Below, piece after piece: positions 33,852-42,549 of a stretch of 64,000 nt of DNA. Positions within the stretch are counted from its first letter, which is position 1. Each line of letters opens with the position of its first letter. Both the position numbers and the translations under genes were made by a program. The notes below the pieces were generated by a model that was not told the DNA's origin, made no database searches, and saw nothing but the letters and a program-made list of their open reading frames with translations. The DNA is from an uncultured Neomegalonema sp. (lineage in GTDB: Bacteria > Pseudomonadota > Alphaproteobacteria > Rhodobacterales > Rhodobacteraceae): NCBI GenBank assembly GCA_937911325.1, contig CALDSD010000091.1, positions 62,001 through 126,000 on the forward strand, in the 5' to 3' direction.

Positions 33852-35065
33852 TCTGTCGGCTCCGCACGGCGCCAGACCGGGAACGGATCCGGCAGATCTG
33901 GCAGGTTGGCTGGATCCTTGTCCTGCGAGGCTTGTACCAGCGCGGCATCGAGCCGTGCCTTCAGCCGTGTCCAGTCGATGCCGGCGCCAATGAAGACAAT
34001 CTCTTGACGGCGGTCCCCCCAAGGCTCGACCCAGTGCTTTTCGATGTAGCTCCGCGCGCTCTCGTGGTCGGGCCAGCGCTCCTTCGGCACCGCCGCCCAC
34101 CATGTGCCGAGCGGTTGAACGCTCGACAGCGCGCCGGCCAGCGAGAACTCCGCCACCCAATCCGGACGCGTCGAGATCCAGAAATGCCCCTTGGCGCGGA
34201 TCACGCCCGGCATGGCGCCGTTGAGAACCGCCTTGATCTTCTCCGGATCGAAAGGCCGTTGCGCGCGATAGGTATAGCTGGTGACGCCATACTCCTCGGT
34301 CTCGGGCGCGTGATCGGCGAATCCGTAGAGCTCCTTCGCCCACATCGGATGCTCATGCGCCTTCTCGAAGTCGAACAGACCCGTGCTCAAGATCGTATCC
34401 GCCGAGACCTGCGAATGGTTGGTCTCGATGATCTGCGCATCGCCGTTGAGGCTGCGGATGATCTTGCGCGCCGCGTCGACCTGGCTCGGTTCGGCGTCGG
34501 CCACCTTGTTGAGGATCACCACGTCGGCGAACTCGATCTGGTCGGTCAGCAGATGCACCAGGGCGCGGTCGTCTTCCTCGCCGAGGGTCTCGCCCCGATC
34601 GCGCAGAAAGTCGTGACTCGAGTAGTCGCGGAGCAAGTTCACCGCGTCCACGACCGTCACCATGGTGTCGAGCCGGGCGACATCGGACAGGCTTTCACCT
34701 TCCTCGTCGCGGAACTCGAACGTCGCCGCGACGGGCAGCGGTTCCGAGATGCCGGTGGACTCGATCAGCAGATAATCGAACCGGCCCTCGGCCGCGAGAC
34801 GCCGGACTTCCGCCAGCAGGTCGTCGCGCAGCGTGCAGCAGATGCAGCCGTTCGACATTTCGACCAGGGTTTCATCGGTGCGGCTGAGCTCCGTGTCAGC
34901 GCGCACCAGATCGGCGTCGATGTTCACCTCGGACATGTCGTTGACGATCACCGCGACGCGGCGACCCTCACGGTTGTTCAACACGCGGTTCAAGAGCGTT
35001 GTCTTACCAGCGCCGAGAAAGCCGGAAAGAACCGTTACGGGAAGCCGCTCTTCGGTCACATCCAT
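33848..35065 (-). CDS. COG0523 GTPase, ZigA/ZagA-like zinc chaperone
   Basis: 405 residues from the ATG at 35065, which has GTGAGAG at good spacing; a TTG seven codons upstream is less likely. Walker A is GFLGAGKTT (15-23), the CxCC motif is GCICC (73-77) within [12 protein letters not shown], and the guanine-specificity NKVAD follows near 192. The C-terminal half ([20 protein letters not shown] then KGHFWIST) is typical of the ZigA subgroup, which is induced by zinc starvation and thought to feed zinc to key enzymes. It lies ten bases after znuA. Confidence 0.9.
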   Translation of the reverse strand: MDVTEERLPVTVLSGFLGAGKTTLLNRVLNNREGRRVAVIVNDMSEVNIDADLVRADTELSRTDETLVEMSNGCICCTLRDDLLAEVRRLAAEGRFDYLLIESTGISEPLPVAATFEFRDEEGESLSDVARLDTMVTVVDAVNLLRDYSSHDFLRDRGETLGEEDDRALVHLLTDQIEFADVVILNKVADAEPSQVDAARKIIRSLNGDAQIIETNHSQVSADTILSTGLFDFEKAHEHPMWAKELYGFADHAPETEEYGVTSYTYRAQRPFDPEKIKAVLNGAMPGVIRAKGHFWISTRPDWVAEFSLAGALSSVQPLGTWWAAVPKERWPDHESARSYIEKHWVEPWGDRRQEIVFIGAGIDWTRLKARLDAALVQASQDKDPANLPDLPDPFPVWRRAEPTE

Positions 35066-35075
35066 CGTGTAGCTC

Positions 35076-36527
35076 TCACGATCCAAGCGCTGTGGAAATG
35101 GTCGTCGCGTTGTGGCGCATCATGTCGAGATAGGTGGGCGCAGGGCCGTCCGCGTCTGACAGCGCGTCGGAGTACAGCGTGCCTCCAATGGCTGCGCCGG
35201 TCTCGTTCGCGATCTGCTCGAGCAGGCGGTTGTCCGTAATCGTCTCGACGAACACTGCTGAAATGCTCTCTTTGCGGATCTGTTTGATAAGCTCCGCAAC
35301 ATCCTTGGCCGAAGCTTCGCTCTCGGTGCTGAGGCCTTGCGGCGCCGCGAATGTCAAACCGTAGCTGTCCGCGAAATAGCCGAACGCGTCATGCGAGGTC
35401 ACGACCGTGCGCTTGTTTTCGGGGATCTCCGCGACCATTGCGACGACGTCGGCCTGCAGCGCTTCGATCTCAGCCACGTAAGCGGCGCGGTTCTCGTAGA
35501 ACGATGCCGCATTGGCGGGGTCCGCCTTCGCCAGCGCCTCGGTCACGTTGTCCACATAGATCACGGCGTTCTCTAGGCTTTGCCACGCGTGCGGGTCGAA
35601 CGCGCCGTGATCGTGGCCGTGATGACCGCCATGGCCATGATCGCCGTGATCAACATCCGGCTCCTGAGCGATCGGCTCGACATCTGCGCCGGAGGCGTCC
35701 TTGAAGAAGTGCTCATTCGCTTCGAACTCGAATGGCATGTGTTCGGTGAAGAACGCGAATTTGCCGGCGTCAGCAATCGTAACTGTAAACGTGGTAACCT
35801 CTTTAGCCGCATCGAAGGTCAAGGCGTAGGCCGCCTCTTTCGCAGCGAGAGCGTCGCCGTGGGTTTTCGTCTCCGAAGCATCGGCTTCCAGCAGGTCTTC
35901 CGCGGTCTCTTCAACGGCTTCGATGTCATCCGCGGACAGGATCACCATCTTCATCGCCGGGTCTGCGTAGTCGCCGCCTACTTTTGCAAACGACCACGTG
36001 TAGGTTCCCGCTTCGAGTTCGAACAGGCCCGCCCACTCGAACGCATGTGCGCCGTGGCCATGGCCGCCTTCGTGGCCGTGGTCGTCATGCTTGTCCTCGG
36101 CATGATCGTCGTGACCGTGATCATCGTGATCGTCATGCTTGTCTTCGCCGTGGTCATCGTGGCCGTCATCGAACGCAATCGGCTCAACGCCATCTGTCGC
36201 CATAACGCGCACTCCGCTGAAGTCCGACGCTTCGACGAGACGGCCGAGCCAGCCTTCGAACTCCAGACCGTTTTCGATCAGTACTTGCGCTTCGCTGACC
36301 GCGCGCGCGTCGGCAGGGCTCGGCTGGTAGACGTGGGCGTCGCCATTCGGGCCGACCAACGTCGTCAGGGCGATGTGCTCGCCGCCGATGCGCTGGACCA
36401 TGTCGCCCAGGATAGAGAACGTGGCGACGACGCGGGTCGGCTCATCGGCCTGCGTCAGATTGGGAGCGCTCAGCGACAGCGCCGCAAGCGCTGTGGCGGA
36501 ACCAAGCAGAAGTCGACGGGAGAACAT
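35076..36527 (-). CDS. znuA: Zinc ABC transporter binding protein ZnuA with inserted domain
   Basis: 483 residues, far longer than the usual ~310. A signal peptide ([17 protein letters not shown]) is followed by the cluster A-1 fold. His65 ([10 protein letters not shown]) and the His in FDPHAW near 313 are expected Zn ligands, with [16 protein letters not shown] further on. Between them lie a first His/Asp-rich segment (about 121-161), a compact domain (about 162-290, with [20 protein letters not shown] and [18 protein letters not shown]), and a second His-rich segment (about 293-308). The usual ZnuA loop is His-rich but has no such folded insert. It gathers zinc in the periplasm for ZnuBC. 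Confidence 0.92.
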   Translation of the reverse strand: MFSRRLLLGSATALAALSLSAPNLTQADEPTRVVATFSILGDMVQRIGGEHIALTTLVGPNGDAHVYQPSPADARAVSEAQVLIENGLEFEGWLGRLVEASDFSGVRVMATDGVEPIAFDDGHDDHGEDKHDDHDDHGHDDHAEDKHDDHGHEGGHGHGAHAFEWAGLFELEAGTYTWSFAKVGGDYADPAMKMVILSADDIEAVEETAEDLLEADASETKTHGDALAAKEAAYALTFDAAKEVTTFTVTIADAGKFAFFTEHMPFEFEANEHFFKDASGADVEPIAQEPDVDHGDHGHGGHHGHDHGAFDPHAWQSLENAVIYVDNVTEALAKADPANAASFYENRAAYVAEIEALQADVVAMVAEIPENKRTVVTSHDAFGYFADSYGLTFAAPQGLSTESEASAKDVAELIKQIRKESISAVFVETITDNRLLEQIANETGAAIGGTLYSDALSDADGPAPTYLDMMRHNATTISTALGS

Positions 36528-36538
36528 GCGGTGTCCTT

Positions 36539-37405
36539 TCAGATCTCGAGAGAGCGGCGCGGCAATCCCCGCGCGACAAGGCCGCCCACCGGACCGGCGA
36601 CCAGCGACACCCCGTAGAACACACCGGCTACGAGAATGATCGCCGGCCCCGACGGCAGGCTGTAATGGTAGGAAAGCAAAAGCCCGATCAGGCTGGAGAG
36701 CATGGCCACGGCGATTGCGGCTGCGATCATGCCGCCGATGCTGACGGCCCAGAACCGCGCCGCGGCGGCCGGCAGGATCATGATCCCGACCGCCATCAGC
36801 GTGCCCAGCGCATGAAAGCCGCCGACCAGGTTCAGCACGACCAGCGTCAAAAACGTGAAATGCGTCACGGCGCTAAATCCGCTCACCGAGCGGAGGAACT
36901 GCGGGTCGGCGCATTCCAACACCAACGGTCGGAACAAAACGGCGAGGGTCAGAACGGACACGCTGGCGATCGAGCAAAGCAGGATCAGGGCGGCGTTATC
37001 GAGGGCGAGCACCGTGCCAAAGAGCACGTGCATCAAGTCGACGTTGCTGCCGCGCGTGGAGACGATAAGCACCCCAAGCGCCAGAGAGATCAGGTAGAAC
37101 GCCGCGAGGCTTGCATCCTCGCGCAGCGCTGTGACCCTCGTGACGAAGCCCGACAGCAGCGCGACGGCCATTCCGGCGATCAGTCCACCGATCGTCATCG
37201 CCCCCAAAGACAGGCCGGAGACGAGAAACCCAACCGCGGCCCCCGGCAGGATCGCATGCGCCATCGCGTCTCCGGTCAGGCTCATGCGGCGCAGCATCAG
37301 AAAGACGCCGACGGGCGTCGCCCCGATCGAAATCGCGAAGCAGCCCATAAGCGCGCGGCGCATGAAGCCGAAGTCGGCGAACGGTTGGAAAAACAGATCC
37401 CACAT
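36539..37405 (-). CDS. znuB: Zinc ABC transporter permease ZnuB
   Basis: 288 residues from the ATG at 37405, whose first base is also the last base of the znuC stop (TAATG). The longer frame upstream would overlap znuC. About eight membrane helices are visible, with the family segment MRRMSLTGDAMAHAILPGAA near residue 38 and FHALGTLMAVGIMILPAAAA near 205. It forms the inner-membrane channel for Zn2+. Confidence 0.93.
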   Translation of the reverse strand: MWDLFFQPFADFGFMRRALMGCFAISIGATPVGVFLMLRRMSLTGDAMAHAILPGAAVGFLVSGLSLGAMTIGGLIAGMAVALLSGFVTRVTALREDASLAAFYLISLALGVLIVSTRGSNVDLMHVLFGTVLALDNAALILLCSIASVSVLTLAVLFRPLVLECADPQFLRSVSGFSAVTHFTFLTLVVLNLVGGFHALGTLMAVGIMILPAAAARFWAVSIGGMIAAAIAVAMLSSLIGLLLSYHYSLPSGPAIILVAGVFYGVSLVAGPVGGLVARGLPRRSLEI

Positions 37406-38148
37406 TATGCGGCGGCTCGACCACAGGTATGCGTCGGGCCCACGCAGGCCTCGCACTTCTGCCGTGCGCGAAATTGGTTCTCAACGGTCAGAACCTTCTC
37501 TGTCGGGCCATGCGCGACCAGCTCGCGCGCCAACATCAGGGTCTGTGGGAAATGCGCGCTGACGGTTTCGGCGTCGTGCAACACGGCCAGGACCGTACGG
37601 CCTTCGCCATGCCATCTGCGCACAACGCTGATCAGATCGTCCATGGTCTTGGCGTCAATTGCGGCGAAGGGCTCGTCAAGCAGCACCAGCCGCGCGTCTT
37701 GCAACAAGAGGCGCGCGAACAGCGTTCGCTGCATCTGTCCGCCGGACAAAGAACCGATTGGACGGGTCTCAAAACCCGTGAGGCCGACAGTGGCGATCGC
37801 CGACGCGATCCGATCTTGGTGACGCCCGCTTATGCGTCCAAACGGACCGATCTCGCGCCACAGCCCCATGGCGACCAGATCCATCACCGTCAGCGGAAAG
37901 CTTCGATCGATGTCGGATTGCTGAGGCAGATAGGCGATGTCGTCCCGGCGCAGCGCCTCGAACGAAACATTGCCCGCCAGCGGCGCCAGCGCTCCCGTCA
38001 TCCCCTTTAGAAGAGTAGACTTTCCCGCGCCGTTCGGGCCGACGATCGCCGTCAGGCTTCCGTCCGCAATCTCCGTCTGAAGGTTCTGAACGGCGGGAAG
38101 ACGCTCGTATCCCAGCGTGAGGTCCTGAAAGACGACGGCTGCTGTCAT
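37405..38148 (-). CDS. znuC: Zinc ABC transporter ATPase ZnuC
   Basis: 247 residues from the ATG at 38148. Walker A is GPNGAGKSTLLKG (37-49), the Q-loop region is YLPQQSDIDRSFPLTV, the signature is SLSGGQMQRTLFARLL near 133 and Walker B LVLLDEPFAAID near 154. The C-terminal tail has CEACVGPTHTC, a cysteine/histidine cluster that could bind metal. The ATG overlaps the stop of the preceding 44-residue membrane protein and the znuC stop overlaps znuB, so translation of all three is coupled. Confidence 0.93.
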   Translation of the reverse strand: MTAAVVFQDLTLGYERLPAVQNLQTEIADGSLTAIVGPNGAGKSTLLKGMTGALAPLAGNVSFEALRRDDIAYLPQQSDIDRSFPLTVMDLVAMGLWREIGPFGRISGRHQDRIASAIATVGLTGFETRPIGSLSGGQMQRTLFARLLLQDARLVLLDEPFAAIDAKTMDDLISVVRRWHGEGRTVLAVLHDAETVSAHFPQTLMLARELVAHGPTEKVLTVENQFRARQKCEACVGPTHTCGRAAA

Positions 38149-38279
38149 AACGCCCCCGGTGTCGCGATCGCCCAAAAGAAACCCGCCCAGAGCGCGGCAA
38201 TGACAAGGGCGGCCCCGGCGAGCCGCGGACCGGCGCCAAGAAGCAGAAGTCGAATTGAGCTTATCCCGGATTCGTTCAT
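38145..38279 (-). CDS. 44-residue membrane microprotein between zur and znuC
   Basis: ATG at 38279 overlaps the zur stop (ATGA), and the TGA at 38145 overlaps the znuC ATG (ATGA). The product begins MNESGISSIRLLLLGAGPRL and continues with AGAALVIAALWAGFFWAIAT, ending PGAL. It has a short polar N-terminus, one arginine-flanked hydrophobic helix spanning roughly residues 20-40, and no cysteines. Overlap at both ends inside a zinc operon is strong evidence for a real gene. It could be a regulator or assembly aid for ZnuBC, but that is inference and I do not recognise a family. Confidence 0.78.
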   Translation of the reverse strand: MNESGISSIRLLLLGAGPRLAGAALVIAALWAGFFWAIATPGAL

Positions 38280-38677
38280 GAGTGGACCTCATCGACCGTG
38301 CAGGACGCACATCGGCCGTGGATCTCGACGACGCGCCGGCCCGGCTCGAAACCCGATTGGCTGGCGATGTTCGACAGTTGCTCGTGGACAGACGTCGCGA
38401 GGTTCTCTTCGACGGCGCCGCAATCATCGCAGATCGCCAGAACCGACATATCCACCGGCCCTTCGCACCGGCACGCCATGAAGGCGTTGAGCGACTCGAG
38501 ACGGTGGACGCTGCCGCGTTCCACGAGTTTTTCCAGCGCACGATAAATCGTGGTCGGCGCCAGTCGCGGGGCGTCGCTTTGCAGCTCTCTCAATAGATCG
38601 TAGGCGGACATGGGCGCGTCGCGCTGTCTGAGAACGCGCAGCACATTAGACCGCATCTGTTCGCCTTGTTTGCTCAT
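38276..38677 (-). CDS. zur: Zinc uptake regulator Zur (Fur family)
   Basis: 133-residue Fur-family repressor. It has an N-terminal winged helix (LAPTTIYRALEKLVERGSVH near 38-57), then the dimerisation domain with a structural zinc site formed by CDDC (83-86) and CASC near the C-terminus, and a regulatory site candidate in NAFMACRCEG. Zur with bound zinc represses zinc uptake genes. It is first in the run towards znuC, and a palindromic TTATAA-centred site lies 29 bases upstream, so it probably represses its own operon. Confidence 0.9.
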   Translation of the reverse strand: MSKQGEQMRSNVLRVLRQRDAPMSAYDLLRELQSDAPRLAPTTIYRALEKLVERGSVHRLESLNAFMACRCEGPVDMSVLAICDDCGAVEENLATSVHEQLSNIASQSGFEPGRRVVEIHGRCASCTVDEVHS

Positions 38678-38705
38678 CGTGTCTGCTCGCCGGAAGAGGC
38701 GTTTC

Positions 38706-38725
38706 TGTTATGTTATAACGTTACA
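38706..38725. promoter_or_regulatory. Putative Zur box
   Basis: TGTTATGTTATAACGTTACA is an imperfect dyad centred on TTATAA, closely matching the GTTATAAC-type core known for proteobacterial Zur sites. It is 29 bases upstream of zur and 91 bases upstream of the divergent monooxygenase gene, so it may control both. Confidence 0.8.
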
Positions 38726-38816
38726 GTGCGCAATAGCGGATTTGGACGATCCGAGGAGATTGAAAAACTCTTCCGTTTCAGGTGAAGTTTCGTAGATCAG
38801 CGATCTCGGATATCCA

Positions 38817-40091
38817 ATGCCAGTTGAAAAAGTCGAAACCCTTGTCGTCGGCGGCGGACAGGCTGGCGTCGCGATGAGCGAACATCTGTCCAGAGCTGGC
38901 GCGCCGCATCTGGTTCTGGAGCGCGGCCGGATCGCGGAACGGTGGCGCTCGGGGCGGTGGGACTCGCTGGTGGCGAACGGACCCGCCTGGCACGATCGCT
39001 TCCCCAACATGGAGTTCTCCGCCTGCGGCCCAGACGAGTTCCCGGGAAAGGAGGCGGTGGCGGATTACTTCGCGGCCTATGCGGAGAAATTCGACGCGCC
39101 CATCAGGTGTGGCGTCGAGGTGATCTCGGTGCGTCGTCACGAAGACCGCGCCGGCTTTCAGGTCGAGACAAGCGAAGGCCAGATTGACGCGAAGTTCATC
39201 GTCGCGGCCACTGGGCCGTTCCAGACGCCGGTGTTTCCGAATCTGGTGCCGGAGAGCGCCGGGGTCGCTCAGTTCCATTCAGCGGAGTATCGAAACCCGG
39301 AGCAACTGAAAGACGGCGCGGTGCTTGTCGTGGGCGCAGGGGCGTCTGGCGCACAGATCGCCGACGAACTTCTACGGTCGGGCCGCCGAGTTTATCTGTC
39401 TGTCGGGCCACATGATCGTCCGCCGCGGAGTTACCGCGGCCGAGACTACTGCTGGTGGCTCGGCGTCCTTGGCAAATGGGACGCGCCAGCGCGCGAAGCA
39501 GGCGCGGAGCATGTCACGATCGCCGTCAGCGGCGCTTATGGCGGACAAACAGTTGAGTTTCGCCGTCTAGCGGAGCAGGGTGCCACGCTTGTGGGGATGA
39601 CCGCGTCGTATGACGCTGGAGTGCTCCGGTTCGCCCCGGATCTCGCTGACAATCTCCGCTATGGAGACCGAAACTACCTTTCAGTGCTCGACGAGGCCGA
39701 CGCCTATGTCGACCGAAACGGGCTCGATCTGCCCGAAGAGCCGGAGGCGCGGGCGTTTCCCCCCGATCCAGCCTGCGTCACCGAGCCAATTCTCGAGCTG
39801 AACCTCGCCGACGTGGGGATCAATACGATCCTCTGGGCCACCGGGTATTCGCCGGACTATAGCTGGCTGAATGTCGACGCGTTTGATGAGGACGGAAAAC
39901 CCAAACATCAACGCGGCGTCTCGGCGGAGCCAGGCGTCTATTTCCTGGGGCTGCCTTGGCTCTCTCGGCGGGGCTCCTCCTTCATCTGGGGCGTCTGGCA
40001 CGACGCCAAGTTCATTGCTGATCAGATCACGATCCAGCGCAACTACCTCGCCTATCGCTCTGCCGAAGAGCGCGCGTCGATCGGCTCGTGA
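38817..40091 (+). CDS. FAD-dependent monooxygenase / oxidoreductase (CzcO-like)
   Basis: 424 residues with two Rossmann motifs: the FAD motif TLVVGGGQAGVAMSEHLSRA (8-27) and the NADPH motif VLVVGAGASGAQIADELLRS near 173-192. The ATG motif near the end, ILWATGYSPDYSWL, fits flavin-containing monooxygenases and CzcO-type proteins. It would oxygenate or reduce a small substrate. It heads a plus-strand cluster (RidA, PhyH, Rieske, DUF1028) and is divergent from zur, sharing the intergenic region with the Zur box. The substrate is unknown. Confidence 0.82.
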   Translation: MPVEKVETLVVGGGQAGVAMSEHLSRAGAPHLVLERGRIAERWRSGRWDSLVANGPAWHDRFPNMEFSACGPDEFPGKEAVADYFAAYAEKFDAPIRCGVEVISVRRHEDRAGFQVETSEGQIDAKFIVAATGPFQTPVFPNLVPESAGVAQFHSAEYRNPEQLKDGAVLVVGAGASGAQIADELLRSGRRVYLSVGPHDRPPRSYRGRDYCWWLGVLGKWDAPAREAGAEHVTIAVSGAYGGQTVEFRRLAEQGATLVGMTASYDAGVLRFAPDLADNLRYGDRNYLSVLDEADAYVDRNGLDLPEEPEARAFPPDPACVTEPILELNLADVGINTILWATGYSPDYSWLNVDAFDEDGKPKHQRGVSAEPGVYFLGLPWLSRRGSSFIWGVWHDAKFIADQITIQRNYLAYRSAEERASIGS

Positions 40092-40119
40092 GAAACCGCA
40101 AGAAACCGGAGTTTCCGAA

Positions 40120-40536
40120 ATGGCGCATCAGCGCATCCGCAAGTTCAACACCAAAGAGACCTATCCGGAGCAACGGCTCGATAACGATCTTTGCCAGGTT
40201 GTGGCGGCGCGCGGAACGATGGTGTTCGTCCGCGGCCAGATCGGCCAGGACCTCGAGACATCGGCGTCGGTTGGCGTGGGCGATCCCGCAGCGCAGGCGC
40301 ATCAGGCGATGGAGAACATTCGCATGCTGCTGACCGAAGCCGGGTCGGAGATGTCGCACATATGCCGTTTGGTCGTTTATTTGACAGACATCCGGCATCG
40401 CGAGGCAGTCTACTTGGCCATTGGAGAGCACACCAAGGGTGTGTTTCCGGTCTCGACCGGGCTTGTGGTTTCGGCGCTTGCGCGTCCGGAATGGCTCGTC
40501 GAAATCGAAGCGACCGCAGTTATTCCGGAGGACTGA
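40120..40536 (+). CDS. RidA/YjgF-family protein
   Basis: 138 residues from ATG 40120. The family pattern is present: VVAARGTMVFVRGQIGQDLE near 28-47, AHQAMENIRMLLTEAG near 60, and the C-terminal ARPEWLVEIEATAVIP, whose Arg and Glu match the canonical site. RidA proteins deaminate reactive enamine/imine intermediates. An imine could arise from the neighbouring oxygenases acting on an amine. It starts 29 bases after the monooxygenase and ends one base before the ATG region of the PhyH gene. Confidence 0.82.
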   Translation: MAHQRIRKFNTKETYPEQRLDNDLCQVVAARGTMVFVRGQIGQDLETSASVGVGDPAAQAHQAMENIRMLLTEAGSEMSHICRLVVYLTDIRHREAVYLAIGEHTKGVFPVSTGLVVSALARPEWLVEIEATAVIPED

Positions 40537-40537
40537 T

Positions 40538-41410
40538 ATGCCGCTTTTGACGCAAACTCAGCAGGACGCGTTTTGGACAGATGGCTGTGTGACGGTCGAG
40601 AACGCTTTGACGCCTGAGGAGCTCTCTGCATGCCGGGCTCAGTTCAGCGCCTGGGTCGAGGAAAGCAGAGCCGAAACATCGGCCTATGGGGCCATGATCG
40701 ACGGCCGGCCGCGCTTTGACATGGATCCAAGCCACACCAACGAACATCCGGCGCTGCGACGCGTCTCTTCGCCGACGGAAGTCTCTGACGCGTTTTTGAC
40801 GGTTGTACGCAATTCCCGCGTCCCGCAGATGTGCGGAGAGCTCTTCGATCGACCCATTCGGTTCCATCACGGCAAACTGAACTCGAAGCTGCCCAAGACG
40901 CCGACGGTCGTCGAATGGCATCAGGACTTCGCCTTCACACCGCACAGCAACGACGATCAGATCACAGCTCTGATGTTTCTGGACGACGTGACCGACGAGA
41001 ACGGTCCGCTGCGGGTCGCGCGCGGCTCGCACAAAGGCCCGATTCACTCCCACTGGCGAGACGATCGTTTTGTCGGGGCGGTCGACGCCGAGGTGTCCGC
41101 GGCGGCGGAACGCGACGTCGTCTACGCGAAAGGCCCGGCGGGGTCGGTTTGCCTGATGCACGTTCGCGCGCTCCATGCATCGACCGCCAACAACAGCAAC
41201 GCTCCGCGCACTCTGTTCATCTGCAACTTCGCCGCGGCGGATGCGGCGGCGCTTTCGCCGAACCCGGTGCCGTCCGAACATATGGGCATGATGGTCGTCG
41301 GCGACGATCCGAACGCTGTGCGTGCGACGCCGTTCGAGATGCGCATGCCAGAATATCCAAAGGGGGCCAGCTTTTTCGTCCAGCAGTCGGATGCGGAAAG
41401 CGCTGGCTGA
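40538..41410 (+). CDS. Phytanoyl-CoA dioxygenase family (PhyH) protein
   Basis: 290 residues of a 2-oxoglutarate/Fe(II) dioxygenase. The HxD iron motif is in EWHQDFAFTPH near 126-136 and the distal His is in HVRALHAST near 207-215, with the nearby Arg of APRTLF to bind 2-oxoglutarate. It would hydroxylate a small substrate. The ATG at 40538 follows the RidA stop directly; a frame extending upstream overlaps RidA and was rejected. Together with the Rieske gene it suggests stepwise oxidation of one compound. Confidence 0.84.
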   Translation: MPLLTQTQQDAFWTDGCVTVENALTPEELSACRAQFSAWVEESRAETSAYGAMIDGRPRFDMDPSHTNEHPALRRVSSPTEVSDAFLTVVRNSRVPQMCGELFDRPIRFHHGKLNSKLPKTPTVVEWHQDFAFTPHSNDDQITALMFLDDVTDENGPLRVARGSHKGPIHSHWRDDRFVGAVDAEVSAAAERDVVYAKGPAGSVCLMHVRALHASTANNSNAPRTLFICNFAAADAAALSPNPVPSEHMGMMVVGDDPNAVRATPFEMRMPEYPKGASFFVQQSDAESAG

Positions 41411-41442
41411 TCGCGGCGCGCTGGGCAAGGAGGTCGTCTCGT

Positions 41443-42531
41443 ATGGACTTCGTCGACGAGCTTCGCGATCGCGCCACGGGAACTGAACGCACGCTTTCTG
41501 GCGCGCTTTACTCCCATCCGGATCATTTTCAGGATGAAGCCGAGCGGCTGTTGTCGCGCGAGTGGCTTTGTCTCGGACGTGCGGACGAGATCCCGAATGT
41601 CGGGGACTACTTTACCGTTCAGGCCATGCACGAACCCTTGTTGGTGACCCGAGCCAATGACGGCGACGTGCACGTGCTCGCGAACATCTGCCGACACCGC
41701 GGCAGTCCCGTCGCGAGCGGTTCCGGCAACGCCAAGAAGTTCGTTTGCCCCTATCACGCCTGGAGTTACGGCCTTGATGGCGCGCTGCGCGCGACCCCAC
41801 GGATGCCGAAAAAGCGGGCCCAGGATCTTTGCGGCCTGCCTCGACACCGATCCGAGATCTGGGCCGGGTTCGTCTATGTGAACCTGGACGGCGAGGCCGC
41901 GCCGATGGCGCCGAGGCTAATGGGCCTGTCAGACATTCTGCAGAACTATCGGACCGAAGAGATGCGGTGCGTTCACAGCGCTGAAGAGGTTTGGGCGACG
42001 AACTGGAAATGCCTCGTCGAGAATTTCATGGAGGCGTCCCACCTCTAGGTCGTGCCTCCGGAGACGCAGCATTGGGTGACGCCGACCGGCCTGAGCAAAA
42101 AGTTCGACGGCGGCGATGGGTACACGGGCTATGTCGCCAACTACCCCGCCGATGTTCCGGCCCGCGGAAAAGGGGCGCCGGAATTGACCGCTGAACAGCG
42201 CCATCGCTCGACCCTGTTCAGCGTGTTTCCGTGTCACGTCGCCTCGCAATCGGCCAGTTTGCTGGTCTCGCTCTGTCTGCTGCCGGAGGGGCCCGAGGCC
42301 GTGCGGGTGCGTTGGACGGCGTCGGTCTATGCGGATGATTTTTCCGACGAGGAGATCGCCGAGCGGATCACGCTTTGGTCCGACGTGAACGCGGAGGATC
42401 GCGCCAAGCTCGAGGCGACCCAGAAGGGTTTTCGGTCGCGGTTCGCTGCGGACGGACCTTTGGCGCCAGGGGACATGGAAGGCACCATCGCGGATTTCCA
42501 TCGCTATCTCGGCGCCAAGCTCGCTCCCTGA
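41443..42531 (+). pseudogene. Rieske oxygenase alpha subunit interrupted by in-frame TAG
   Basis: The gene starts at ATG 41443 with AGGAGG upstream. Residues 83-105 carry a complete Rieske site (C83-x-H85 ... C102-x2-H105). The catalytic-domain helix NWKCLVENFMEASHL then meets TAG at 42046-42048 (codon 202), after which the same frame continues, VVPPETQHWVTPTG onward, to 42531 with the expected late EDRAKLEATQKGF region that holds the Asp ligand. Homologues usually have H-x4-H here; His200 is present but the second His position (205) reads Pro. So both a stop and a lost iron ligand fall within six codons. It is most likely a decaying gene; sequencing error or recoding are alternatives. The closest roles are choline/carnitine-type monooxygenases. 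Confidence 0.75.
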
Positions 42532-42549
42532 ACTCTCGAAGGGTTTCCA

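Noticed and set aside
42046-42048. TAG as a pyrrolysine codon in the Rieske gene, suggested by the MttB-family gene in the same window.
   Set aside because: The MttB homologue itself has no in-frame TAG, no pyl genes are visible, Rieske enzymes are not known to use pyrrolysine, and a second active-site residue is also lost. Decay is simpler.
42030-42070. Clustered substitutions at the Rieske active site as the product of a diversity-generating retroelement.
   Set aside because: No reverse transcriptase or template repeat is visible and only a few codons appear changed.
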